Source: JAGHAJ01 sp964559865 [NCBI: uncultured Synergistota bacterium]
Lineage (GTDB): Bacteria; Synergistota; JAGHAJ01
Direction of reading: 5' to 3'
Length of the DNA stretch: 64,000 nt
Assembly (NCBI GenBank): GCA_964559865.1
Contig: CAZLJD010000015.1
Coordinates: forward strand, 57,179 to 121,178
The position numbers and the translations under genes were made by a program. A model generated the notes under the pieces. It was not told the DNA's origin. It made no database searches and was given only the letters and a program-made list of their open reading frames with translations. This document shows positions 17,838 through 26,628 of this stretch, one piece after another (positions within the stretch are counted from its first letter, which is position 1; every line of letters starts with the position of its first letter).

Positions 17838-18885
17838 CTCTTCTCACCACCTTCACCAACTCGTTTATAACTTCATCTGGCTTTATTCCAGCAATACAAT
17901 CCCTCGAACACCTACCACAACCAACGCACGAAACCCTACCGTACTCTTGAGAGAAAACCCTCTCCTTGTGGTAATACCTGTGTCTAATCCTTTCGTCAAG
18001 TGTTCCCCTGAAGTTGTAACCCCCAGCCACGACGGCAAAGTCAACCCTCAAACAGGAATCCCACATTCTAAACCTTATACCGTTCTCCATATCCACAAGA
18101 AAGTCCTCCTCGACATTGAAACAGTAACAGGTGGGACACACAATAGAACAACGAGTACACCCAACACACTGGTGGCCTAACTTCTTCCATACCTCCGAAT
18201 AGTATGCTTCATCAAGTATCCGTGGTAACTCCTCTGGCTTAACCGAAATGCGCCGCCTAAAAGCCTTATCCTTTCTCGTGCGAAACTCTCTGAGCACCTC
18301 CCTGTCACCATCTGCAACCGGCCTAAGCCATCCGGAAATCGCCGACAAAAGCGTATCCCCTTTCTTGGTGCCCACCTCCACATAGTACCTACCACCTATA
18401 TCCGTCAGAAAGATGTCATAGCCACCGCTAACTCTATCAGTTCCCATGGACTTCTCAAAGCTGTAGGGCGTAGGCATACAGTCCAAACCAACAATCACCG
18501 ACTTTTCCCTCTTCTGGAAGTAGTAGTCGTCCTTATACTCACCACCAAAGACCTTATCCATCAACAATATACCGTGAATATCACACGGATGAACCCCAAA
18601 AACCACAAAGGGTTTTACATCCGCATCAACCTTGCTCCACACAGCACTTCTCCTGTTAAACTGAAGCATAACTTCCATGGGTCTGAAGAAAAACTTCTTT
18701 GGTGGCAGGAGTGTGGTTTCTTCCGAATTCAGGTATCTTCTGGAGATCTCAGCAAAGTCCTTGATCTTACCCCAAACTACCCTCGTCTCCTTATCAACGG
18801 GGGCAAACAGCTCATACCTCTCTCCAAGCAACCTCACAAACTCCCTAAGCCCATCTTCTCCTATAACATACTCACCTACACTCAA
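17809..18885 (-). CDS. hydB: Sulfhydrogenase beta subunit, [4Fe-4S] electron carrier
   Basis: About 358 residues. The carboxy-terminal half holds two ferredoxin-type cysteine groups (CVGCTRCSIVCPTCYC and CVGCGRCSRDC), as in HydB of group 3b hydrogenases and the anaerobic sulfite reductase A family. The amino-terminal 200 residues form the usual domain with a FGVHPCDIHG block. I place the start at the TTG at 18885, 8 bases after GGAGG; a GTG at 18894 touches the ribosome site and is less likely. First gene of the hydB-hydG-hydD-hydA-protease operon. Confidence 0.92.
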   Translation of the reverse strand: MSVGEYVIGEDGLREFVRLLGERYELFAPVDKETRVVWGKIKDFAEISRRYLNSEETTLLPPKKFFFRPMEVMLQFNRRSAVWSKVDADVKPFVVFGVHPCDIHGILLMDKVFGGEYKDDYYFQKREKSVIVGLDCMPTPYSFEKSMGTDRVSGGYDIFLTDIGGRYYVEVGTKKGDTLLSAISGWLRPVADGDREVLREFRTRKDKAFRRRISVKPEELPRILDEAYYSEVWKKLGHQCVGCTRCSIVCPTCYCFNVEEDFLVDMENGIRFRMWDSCLRVDFAVVAGGYNFRGTLDERIRHRYYHKERVFSQEYGRVSCVGCGRCSRDCIAGIKPDEVINELVKVVRRDDHSSVSAC

Positions 18886-19195
18886 CTCACCCACCTCCTA
18901 CAAGTGAAATATATCACGAGTAGAGATAGAAGTCAGAAACGGCAAGACGGTGGAAATCTACATTCAACCATTTGGGGTAAACTGCGGCACACACTCGTTC
19001 TAACCTGCTGAAATTAGCACCAACACTCAACTACTCTACTCTCAATGCCCAGACACTCACCTACAACTAAGTATACCACATAATCATTCAAAATCAACAA
19101 AAATGTGAAACAAAAAACTAATAGGCGAAGAAAATCACTCTAAGAAGGAATATCGCCACAAAAGGGCTAATTATTTAGTGAAGGGGTGAGAGGTT
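18886..19195. other. 310-base divergent intergenic region between hydB and polX
   Basis: No open reading frame of note. It contains the likely minus-strand hydrogenase promoter (19070-19097) and, below it, an untranslated leader of about 178 bases that ends in TAGGAGG before hydB. I found no terminator or known riboswitch in the leader by eye. The plus-strand side holds the GGGGTGAGAGG ribosome site of polX but no convincing -35/-10 pair. Confidence 0.5.
19070..19097 (-). promoter_or_regulatory. Putative promoter of the sulfhydrogenase operon
   Basis: On the minus strand, TTGATT (19092-19097), a 16-base spacer and TATACT (19070-19075). The predicted start near 19063 leaves a long leader before hydB. 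Confidence 0.5.
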
Positions 19196-20914
19196 ATGAA
19201 AAACCAGATGGTATCGGAAAAGTTCAAAGAGATGGCCGTAATGCTGGAGCTAAAAGGTGAAAATCCTTTTAAGGTTAGGGCTTACAATAAAGCCGCACAG
19301 AACATAGAATCCATTTCAGAAGACATAGAGAAAGTAGCTGCAGAAGGCAGGTTAACATCCATACCCGGTGTAGGAAAAGATCTTGCAGAAAAGATAAAGT
19401 CTATCATAGAAACGGGCACATTTAAAGAATACGAAGAGCTAAAGAGTCAGACGCCAGAAGGCCTGTTGAAAATAGTAAACATTCCCGGAGTTGGTCCAAA
19501 AAGGGCTGCACTCATACACAAGGAGCTTGGCATAACCAGTGAGGAAGAGCTAAAGGAAGCTGCCCAGAAAGGGTTGCTAAGAGGCCTCCCAAGAATGGGA
19601 GCAAAAACGGAAGCCAACATACTAAAGGGCATAGAGATCTGGCAGCAGGCACGGGCGAGAAAGCCACTTGGGATCACTCTACCGATAGCAAAGGAGATTA
19701 TAAACTACATAAAGTCCGTGGGTAAAGTTCAAGCTATAGAGGTAGCAGGTAGCATAAGAAGAAAAAAAGAAACCAATAAAGATATAGACATACTCGTTTC
19801 TGCAGAAGACCCAGACCACATCATGGAAGGCTTCACAAAGATGCCCATAGTAAAGGAGGTTCTGCTGTGCGGTAGCACAAGATCGAGCATCATTACCCAG
19901 CAGGACCTACAGGTGGACCTCCGAGTCGTTCCAAGAGAATCGTTTGGTGCTGCACTACAGTACTTTACTGGCTCCAAAAATCACAACATACACCTCAGGG
20001 CAATAGCGGAAAAAATGGGGTTAAAGATAAATGAATACGGAGTATTCAGGGAAGACGAAAAAGTTGCAGGAGAGACGGAGGAAGAGGTCTACAGCGCTAT
20101 CGGGCTTCAGTTCATACCCCCAGAACTCAGAGAAGACAAGGGTGAGGTAGAGGCAGCACAGAGTGGCTATCTTCCAAAGCTCGTGGAACAGAAAGATATA
20201 AAGGGAGATCTCCACATGCACACAAAGTGGAGCGACGGAGCAAACAGTATAATGGAGATGGTCGAAGAGGCAAAAAAGCACGGTTACAGCTACATTGCGA
20301 TAACAGACCACAGCCAGAGCCTCACAGTTGCAAACGGCCTAACACCAGAAAGATTACTTCAACAGATAAAGGAAATAGACAAAATAAACGAAATAGTAGA
20401 GGGGATAGTGGTATTAAAGGGCATAGAAGTGGACATTCTATCCGATGGTAGTCTCGACCTCCCCGATGAAGTGTTAAGAGAACTTGACATAGTAATAGCA
20501 GCGATACACAGCGGACTAAAGCAACCAGAAGAGCAGATAAATGCGAGAGTCCTGTCTGCCATAAGGCATCCATTGGTGAACATCATAGCACACCCGACAG
20601 GAAGGATCATAGGAGAAAGGGACAGGTATCCCATAGACCTTAGAAAGATCATGCAGGAAGCCAAGATTCACGGCGTAGCAATAGAGCTGAACAGCTTCCC
20701 GAACAGATTGGACATAAACGACGAGGGATGCAGACTGGCGAAAGAGATCGGCGTAAAGATCGTCATAAATACGGATTCCCACCTAAAAGACCAGCTGTCA
20801 AACATGGAGTTCGGGGTGGCAACGGCAAGGAGAGGGTGGATAGAAGCTACAGATGTAATAAACACGATGTCACTTGAAGAGTTAATGAGTTTTCTTCACA
20901 AGGAGGGAAAGTGA
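19196..20914 (+). CDS. polX: Bacterial/archaeal family X DNA polymerase with PHP domain
   Basis: 572 residues. An amino-terminal 8-kDa-type region with helix-hairpin-helix motifs (IPGVGKDLAEKI and IPGVGPKRAA) binds DNA. The nucleotidyl-transfer site has GS at 185-186 and catalytic aspartates at about 196, 198 and 241. The carboxy-terminal PHP domain begins at GDLHMHTKWSDG (His340, His342) and keeps the later metal ligands (HSG, HPTG, NTDSH). Such PolX enzymes fill short gaps and have a 3'-5' exonuclease in the PHP domain, for base excision repair. It is intact. Its stop overlaps the start of the LonB-like gene. Confidence 0.95.
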   Translation: MKNQMVSEKFKEMAVMLELKGENPFKVRAYNKAAQNIESISEDIEKVAAEGRLTSIPGVGKDLAEKIKSIIETGTFKEYEELKSQTPEGLLKIVNIPGVGPKRAALIHKELGITSEEELKEAAQKGLLRGLPRMGAKTEANILKGIEIWQQARARKPLGITLPIAKEIINYIKSVGKVQAIEVAGSIRRKKETNKDIDILVSAEDPDHIMEGFTKMPIVKEVLLCGSTRSSIITQQDLQVDLRVVPRESFGAALQYFTGSKNHNIHLRAIAEKMGLKINEYGVFREDEKVAGETEEEVYSAIGLQFIPPELREDKGEVEAAQSGYLPKLVEQKDIKGDLHMHTKWSDGANSIMEMVEEAKKHGYSYIAITDHSQSLTVANGLTPERLLQQIKEIDKINEIVEGIVVLKGIEVDILSDGSLDLPDEVLRELDIVIAAIHSGLKQPEEQINARVLSAIRHPLVNIIAHPTGRIIGERDRYPIDLRKIMQEAKIHGVAIELNSFPNRLDINDEGCRLAKEIGVKIVINTDSHLKDQLSNMEFGVATARRGWIEATDVINTMSLEELMSFLHKEGK

Positions 20915-23310
20915 TGATAAAAGAGCTCCGAGGAAACGAAGTAAGGCATAGATGTTCTACTGATCTCTTCAGATTTGACTCCACTGCTGAACTACCTCCC
21001 CTTGAGGAGGGAATTATAGGTCAACAACGGGCAGTAAGAGCCACATTTTTTGGACTCACCATAAAAAGCCCAGAATACAACATATACATATCCGGGATAC
21101 CCGGCACAGGCAGGAAGAGTTACACTACACTCTCGGTGAAAAAGATTGCAAAAGAGATGCCTACGCCAGACGACTGGTTTTATGTCTATAACTTCAAACA
21201 GCCAAATTTACCAGTAGCACTAAATCTGCCGGCAGGTATGGGCAGAGTATTCAAAGAAGATGTAAAGAGGCTCGTAAAAGAGCTCTCCATCGAGCTACCA
21301 AAGGCTTTCGACAGCAAAGACTTCGAAGAGAGAAAGTCCAAAATTGTAAAGGCACTTCAAGAAGGCGCCAATAGATTATGGGAAGAACTCTACACAAAGG
21401 CAAAAAATCTGGGTTTCACCGTAAAGAGGACAAGCACAGGTTTCGTAAATGTACCATTAGTGGAAGGCAGGGAAATGACACAAGAGGAGTACAACAAACT
21501 TCCCGAAGAAGCCAAAAAAGAACTTGAAGAAAAGAGCAGACAGTTAGACGAAGAGACAATGAAGGTCATAAAAAGAATACAGGAATTAGAAAGACAGGCA
21601 CGGGGAAAGATAGAGGAACTCCAGAAACAGGTGTGCCTGTTTGCAATAGGAAGACTGTTTGAGGAGATATGTGCAAAGTACAGGGAATATAAAAGGGTTA
21701 CGGGGTATCTCGAACTGATGAAAAACGATGTACTGGAACACTTTGAGGAGTTTCTACCCCACGAAGAAGTCAAAAACCCATTAGCCACATTCGTGAAAAG
21801 CAACTTCATGCAGCGGTACGAGGTGAATCTGGTAGTGGACAACGGAGACACTGAGGGTGCTCCAGTGGTGGTAGAACACAACCCAACTTACTACAACCTT
21901 GTGGGAAAGGTCGAATACGAACAAAGAATGGGGGTACTAAGCACAGACTTTACCAAGATAAAAGGAGGCTCAATACTCAAGGCAAATGGTGGATACCTCA
22001 TTCTAAATGTTACCGATGTCCTAAAAAACATTGGTTCGTGGGACACACTGAAGAGAGTGCTCAAGTCTGGACACCTCAAAATAGAGAACATGGGAGAACA
22101 CCTCGGCTTAACACCAGTTTCGAGCCTCGCACCCCAACCCATCCCGATAAGGCTCAAAGTGATCCTCATAGGCACCCCATTGGTACACCACCTATTGTGT
22201 ATCTACGATGAAGACTTTAAAGAACTCTTCAAGATCAAGGTGGACTTTGACACAGACATGGAGAGAAACGACGAAAATGTGGAAAAGCTCGCAAGATTCA
22301 TAGGTGAATACTGCAAAAAGAACGGTTTAAAACCCCTCGACAGGAGCGGGGTAGCGAGAATAGTGGAGTACGCAAGTGAGCTGTCTTCGCACCAGAAAAA
22401 ACTGTCAACGCAATTCAATAACATAGTATCCATACTTCAGGAGGCAGACACCTGGGCTACGGTAGAAGGAAGAGACCTTATCACGGCAGAGACCGTATCA
22501 AAGGCAATAAAAGAGAAGATCTATCGTTCCAACATGTATGAACAGAAGATCCAAGACTTCTTCAAAGAAGGACAGCTCTTAATTCAAACGGACGGAAGTG
22601 AAGTAGGCCAGATAAACGGACTATCCGTGTTACAGCTGGGTGAATACAGCTTCGGAAAGCCTTCAAGGATAACCGCCACCGTCCACCCCGGACAGAAGGG
22701 GATAATAAACATAGAAAGAGAAACGAAGATGAGTGGTAAGATACATAGTAAAGGAGTGATGATACTCAGCAGTTACATAGCATCAAAGTATGCACAGGAC
22801 ATACCACTAAGCCTATCGGCAAGCCTGTGCTTTGAACAACTGTACGAGGAGGTGGAAGGAGACAGCGCATCTTCAACAGAGCTATACGCCCTCATATCCG
22901 CATTATCCGATGTGCCGCTCCGTCAGGATATAGCCGTAACGGGTTCGGTTGACCAAAAGGGGAACATACAACCCATAGGGGGAGTAAACGAAAAGATTGC
23001 GGGATTCTTCGATTTCTGCAAGATAAAGGGGTTAACTGGAAGACAAGGAGTAATAATACCTCAGCAAAACATCATAAACCTGATGCTGAGAGAAGACATC
23101 GTGGAAGCCATAGAAAGCGGCAGATTTCACATATACGCAATAAGCAACATAGACGAAGGAATAGAGATCCTCACTGGAGAGCAAGCAGGCAAACCCGACG
23201 AAAACGGTAACTTCCCTGAAGGGAGTATACACTACAGAGTAAAAGAAAGACTAAAGGGGTTTTCCAAGGTGCTAACAGAATGGAGTAAAAAAGAGAAAGA
23301 AGGAGCATAA
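20914..23310 (+). CDS. LonB-like ATP-dependent protease
   Basis: About 798 residues. The AAA+ domain has a Walker A (GIPGTGRKS near residue 60) and is split by a long helical insertion (about 120-270), as in the LonB-related proteins called AAA-domain proteases. The proteolytic domain has the Ser-Lys dyad: serine near 651 in EGDSASS and lysine near 694 in GGVNEKIAGF. It should degrade damaged or regulatory proteins in the cytosol; no membrane segment is seen. The ATG at 20914 gives a one-base overlap with the polX stop and 7-base spacing from GGAGG; a GTG one codon before is possible. It is co-transcribed with polX and probably with the HD-GYP gene 3 bases behind. Confidence 0.92.
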   Translation: MIKELRGNEVRHRCSTDLFRFDSTAELPPLEEGIIGQQRAVRATFFGLTIKSPEYNIYISGIPGTGRKSYTTLSVKKIAKEMPTPDDWFYVYNFKQPNLPVALNLPAGMGRVFKEDVKRLVKELSIELPKAFDSKDFEERKSKIVKALQEGANRLWEELYTKAKNLGFTVKRTSTGFVNVPLVEGREMTQEEYNKLPEEAKKELEEKSRQLDEETMKVIKRIQELERQARGKIEELQKQVCLFAIGRLFEEICAKYREYKRVTGYLELMKNDVLEHFEEFLPHEEVKNPLATFVKSNFMQRYEVNLVVDNGDTEGAPVVVEHNPTYYNLVGKVEYEQRMGVLSTDFTKIKGGSILKANGGYLILNVTDVLKNIGSWDTLKRVLKSGHLKIENMGEHLGLTPVSSLAPQPIPIRLKVILIGTPLVHHLLCIYDEDFKELFKIKVDFDTDMERNDENVEKLARFIGEYCKKNGLKPLDRSGVARIVEYASELSSHQKKLSTQFNNIVSILQEADTWATVEGRDLITAETVSKAIKEKIYRSNMYEQKIQDFFKEGQLLIQTDGSEVGQINGLSVLQLGEYSFGKPSRITATVHPGQKGIINIERETKMSGKIHSKGVMILSSYIASKYAQDIPLSLSASLCFEQLYEEVEGDSASSTELYALISALSDVPLRQDIAVTGSVDQKGNIQPIGGVNEKIAGFFDFCKIKGLTGRQGVIIPQQNIINLMLREDIVEAIESGRFHIYAISNIDEGIEILTGEQAGKPDENGNFPEGSIHYRVKERLKGFSKVLTEWSKKEKEGA

Positions 23311-23313
23311 AAG

Positions 23314-24408
23314 TTGATACTGATAAACACAGAAGACATCAAAGACGGAATGAAGCTCGCAAAAGACCTCATAGACGGTAGAGGCAATCTGATACTTGGT
23401 AAGGGACACACCCTATACAGAAAACACATAAACACCATACTATCTCTCGGCTTTACAAAACTGTATGTACTGTCACCAGACGAGGAATCTCCTCCAGAGG
23501 AAGAAGTCGAAACTCTCTCAGCAAAAAACAAAGTTGCGGCTCTCCGTGTGATACACAAGGCAACTCAAGAGGCATACAAGAAGGTAGACCTAAACCAGAT
23601 AAGGCTACAGGGAGGAGAGATCGTAGACCTCATTGAAAACATAATAGCAGAACTCCTCAAAAAGGACGAACTAATACTGAACATGTTTGACCTGAAAAAG
23701 CACGACGACTACACATTCTTCCACTCCACCAATGTGACCGTCCTCTCCTTAATACTCGGCATAAGGATTGGCCTTTCCATAGATCAGCTCAAACAGTTGG
23801 GATACGGTGCACTGCTACACGACATCGGAAAAACGAAGGTTCCCAAGGAAATACTTAACAAAAGTGGCATACTCACGGAAGAAGAAATGGAAACAATGAA
23901 GTCTCACACCATTTGGGGATTTGAAATACTGAAATCTCAAGGCTTTCTCCCCTACGAATCGTGTCTCGTAGCACTCCAGCACCACGAAAAGCTAAACGGC
24001 ACCGGCTACCCTTACAGCCTATCTGCAAAAGAGATACACCTATTCTCCAAGATAACAGCCATCGTCGATGTTTACGACGCACTAACATCAGATAGACCTT
24101 ACAGAGACGCCCTGCTCCCCCACCTCGCACTTGAATACCTTATGGGAGGCGGAGATACCTACTTCGATTTTAACCTCGTCAGGGAGTTTATGAAGTTCGT
24201 CTCCATATATCCCATAGGCACAATGGTTGAACTCAACACAAAAGAGGTAGGCATCGTCATAAAGACATACCCCGGACAATCTGCTCGCCCCGTAGTGAGG
24301 GTATTCTTTGACAAAAACAAAAGGCTGCTCCCTCACCCTATAGACAGAGACCTAACAAAGGAGTATACAACCTTCATCACGAGGATCGTGGAAAAGTCAC
24401 CGTTTTAA
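23314..24408 (+). CDS. HD-GYP domain phosphodiesterase
   Basis: 364 residues. An amino-terminal region of about 120 residues resembles the adaptor seen in other HD-GYP proteins. The HD-GYP domain (about 135-300) is canonical: HD at 169-170 in LLHDIGK, the QHHEKLNGTGYP block, and VDVYDALTSDRPYR. Such enzymes hydrolyse cyclic di-GMP or related dinucleotides. It starts with TTG after AAGGAG, 3 bases behind the LonB-like gene. It shares the adaptor-HD-GYP layout with the protein at 6889-8031 but keeps all motif residues. The 3' end overlaps the convergent SDR gene by 4 bases. Confidence 0.9.
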   Translation: MILINTEDIKDGMKLAKDLIDGRGNLILGKGHTLYRKHINTILSLGFTKLYVLSPDEESPPEEEVETLSAKNKVAALRVIHKATQEAYKKVDLNQIRLQGGEIVDLIENIIAELLKKDELILNMFDLKKHDDYTFFHSTNVTVLSLILGIRIGLSIDQLKQLGYGALLHDIGKTKVPKEILNKSGILTEEEMETMKSHTIWGFEILKSQGFLPYESCLVALQHHEKLNGTGYPYSLSAKEIHLFSKITAIVDVYDALTSDRPYRDALLPHLALEYLMGGGDTYFDFNLVREFMKFVSIYPIGTMVELNTKEVGIVIKTYPGQSARPVVRVFFDKNKRLLPHPIDRDLTKEYTTFITRIVEKSPF

Positions 24409-25124
24409 TCCATGTATCTACCACCGTTTACATCTACGACCTCACCCGTTACATAGTCGTTCTCCAAAAGATACACAACGGTATGGGCTATCTCCTCTGG
24501 GGTAGCTATTCTCTTTAGCATACTCAAATCGGCAAGTTTTCTCTTGATCTCGTCAGTTATAAGATCCGTATCCACAGGACCGGGGGCTATTGCGTTCACC
24601 AGAATGTTGTGTTCTGCAAGCTCAGAGGCAAGAGCAAACGTAAGTCCTATCAAACCAGACTTCGATGCGGCATAATGAACACCAACAGTACCACCATTCT
24701 TACCTGCCACAGAAGATATGTTGACTATTTTTCCACCACCTGCATCTACCATCTGCGGCACTACCTCTCTGCTCACCAGATATGCCCCTTTCAGGTTTAC
24801 GGAAATCACCCTATCCCAGTCATCTTCATCTATGTCAAAAAGCTTCATGTACCTGCCCATAATACCAGCATTGTTCACAAGTATCTGCACATTGCCAAGC
24901 TCACTCTTAACCTTAGATACCCCTTCCTTCACGGATCGAGCAGAAGCAACATCACACCTAACAGCCAAAGCACCAGTAGCAGAGGCAACCTCTTTCGCTT
25001 TTTCCTCAGCAGAGTAGTAGAAAAACGCAACACGCACACCCCTGTTTGAGAGTGTCTCCACAACAGCCCTACCTATTCCCCTACTACCACCAGTAATCAG
25101 GGCAACCTTACCCTTCAGCTCCAC
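24405..25124 (-). CDS. Short-chain dehydrogenase/reductase, FabG-like
   Basis: 239 residues with the NAD(P)-binding GGSRGIGRAV motif, NNAG in ILVNNAGIMG, the catalytic serine in NISSVAG and YxxxK in HYAASKSG. Length and motifs fit 3-oxoacyl-ACP reductase (fatty acid synthesis), but many SDRs look alike and no other fab gene is near, so the substrate is uncertain. It starts with GTG one base after the OsmC gene, with GAGG 9 bases upstream. Confidence 0.85.
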   Translation of the reverse strand: MELKGKVALITGGSRGIGRAVVETLSNRGVRVAFFYYSAEEKAKEVASATGALAVRCDVASARSVKEGVSKVKSELGNVQILVNNAGIMGRYMKLFDIDEDDWDRVISVNLKGAYLVSREVVPQMVDAGGGKIVNISSVAGKNGGTVGVHYAASKSGLIGLTFALASELAEHNILVNAIAPGPVDTDLITDEIKRKLADLSMLKRIATPEEIAHTVVYLLENDYVTGEVVDVNGGRYMD

Positions 25125-25125
25125 A

Positions 25126-25548
25126 TCAAACCACCTCTTCTACAATGATCTCAGTGTTCACATCACACACCTTTCTAAGCATAGCACTCACACCACAATA
25201 CTTGTTAGAGGAAAGCTCCACTGCCGTGCTTATCTTCTTTCTATCAAGGTTCTTACCCTTAAAGTAATATCTCACATTTATCCACTTGAAGACCTTCGGG
25301 TGCTGATCGGTAAGTTCTGCTGTAACCTCTACATAAAACTCATCCGGTTTCACGCGCATCTTGTCCAGTATAGAAACTACATCCATCGCCGTACACCCAC
25401 CAAGAGAGACGAGCATGAGGTTTTTAGGTCTCGGACCTCTGTCCTTGCCACCAAACTGCTGGTCTGCATCTATCTTGACCACATGCCCATCAACCTCACC
25501 CTCAAAATACATACCATCTTTCCACACTGTCTTCGTAGAAATGGTCAT
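25126..25548 (-). CDS. OsmC/Ohr family protein
   Basis: 140 residues. The family pattern is clear: GKDRGPRPKNLMLVSLGGCTAMDVVSIL with a resolving-type cysteine, and a second conserved cysteine in KYCGVSAML. OsmC proteins reduce organic or inorganic hydroperoxides through two cysteines. It precedes the SDR gene by one base, so the pair is likely co-transcribed. Confidence 0.85.
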   Translation of the reverse strand: MTISTKTVWKDGMYFEGEVDGHVVKIDADQQFGGKDRGPRPKNLMLVSLGGCTAMDVVSILDKMRVKPDEFYVEVTAELTDQHPKVFKWINVRYYFKGKNLDRKKISTAVELSSNKYCGVSAMLRKVCDVNTEIIVEEVV

Positions 25549-25577
25549 CTACCACTACACCCCACTTATCGAAAAAA

Positions 25578-26615
25578 TTATTTCTTTTTGCCCTTGCGTC
25601 TCTTCTTCGACCTCTTCTTAGAGGCACCCGCTGGCTTTGTAGCCTTCACCTGTACCGTCTCCTTTGTCTCCCTTTCAGCAGGACTACCTGCAGGCTTCGG
25701 TGCAGGAGCCTGCGAGACAGAGACCTTTGCCGTCCTTCTGCCCTTCTTACTCCAAAGGTCCCACTCAACGAGAAGGGCACTTGCAATGTATATAGACGAA
25801 TAAGTACCAGATATTATCCCTACGAGAAATGCCAGTGCAAAGTTAGACAGGACTTCACCACCGTATATATAAAGGGTAATCACGGGGAGTATCGTAGTCA
25901 AGGAAGTATTTATAGTCCTGCTCAATGTCTGATTTATACTTAGATTTATCAATTCCATTAGCTTCATCTTCATGATACCTCTCATGTTCTCCCTTACCCT
26001 ATCCAACACCACTATCGTGTCGTTTAAAGAGTAACCTATGATGGTCAGAATTGCAGCGATGAACGCCATGTTTATCTCTCGATGCAGCATGGAGAAAACG
26101 CCAAGGGTGATAAGGCTATCGTGCACCAAGGCAATGATAGAAACAACTGCAAACCTAAACTGAAACCGCCAACTTATGTATATCAGTATGCCAATCAAAG
26201 CAAAGGCAACAGCCCATGCAGCCTGTCTTCTCAAGTCGCTACCAACTGTTGGCCCTACCATCTCCACCTTCAGAACTTTCTCAACGCCAAGTGCCTTGTT
26301 CAACGCCTCCGTAACCCTTCTCCTCTCCTTTATAGGCAACTGCTTTGTCCTTATCATAACCCCTTTATCCGAATACTTCTGTATAACTGCCCTACCAAGC
26401 CCAAACTTACTCAAAACACCCCTTACATCCCCAACAGAAACCGCATGTTTGAACTGAATTTGCATAAGCGTACCACCCGCAAAATCTATACCCGGGTTCA
26501 GCCCCTTAATCACAAGAAAACCAACGGAAGTAAGCACCAAAACCGCAGATATTAAAAGAGCCACCCTCCTCTTACCCATAAAGTCAATTTTGGGAACACT
26601 CTTGAAAAAAAGCAT
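25578..26615 (-). CDS. secF: Protein translocase subunit SecF
   Basis: 345 residues. Six membrane segments with the large periplasmic loop after the first, and family motifs GIDFAGGTLMQIQF near residue 40, SLNDTIVVLDRVREN and the SRTINTSLTT block. With SecD it drives late steps of protein export using the proton or sodium gradient. The carboxy terminus ends in a 57-residue linker and tail rich in Ala, Pro and Lys, finishing with a strongly basic cluster (SKKRSKKRRKGKKK), longer than usual. The ATG follows GGAGGG, and secD ends 13 bases upstream. Confidence 0.95.
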   Translation of the reverse strand: MLFFKSVPKIDFMGKRRVALLISAVLVLTSVGFLVIKGLNPGIDFAGGTLMQIQFKHAVSVGDVRGVLSKFGLGRAVIQKYSDKGVMIRTKQLPIKERRRVTEALNKALGVEKVLKVEMVGPTVGSDLRRQAAWAVAFALIGILIYISWRFQFRFAVVSIIALVHDSLITLGVFSMLHREINMAFIAAILTIIGYSLNDTIVVLDRVRENMRGIMKMKLMELINLSINQTLSRTINTSLTTILPVITLYIYGGEVLSNFALAFLVGIISGTYSSIYIASALLVEWDLWSKKGRRTAKVSVSQAPAPKPAGSPAERETKETVQVKATKPAGASKKRSKKRRKGKKK

Positions 26616-26628
26616 ACCAAACCCTCCT

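Noticed and set aside
18900-18960. A promoter close to hydB (CTGACT with an 18-base spacer and TATATT)
   Set aside because: Weaker match than the one at 19070-19097, though not excluded.
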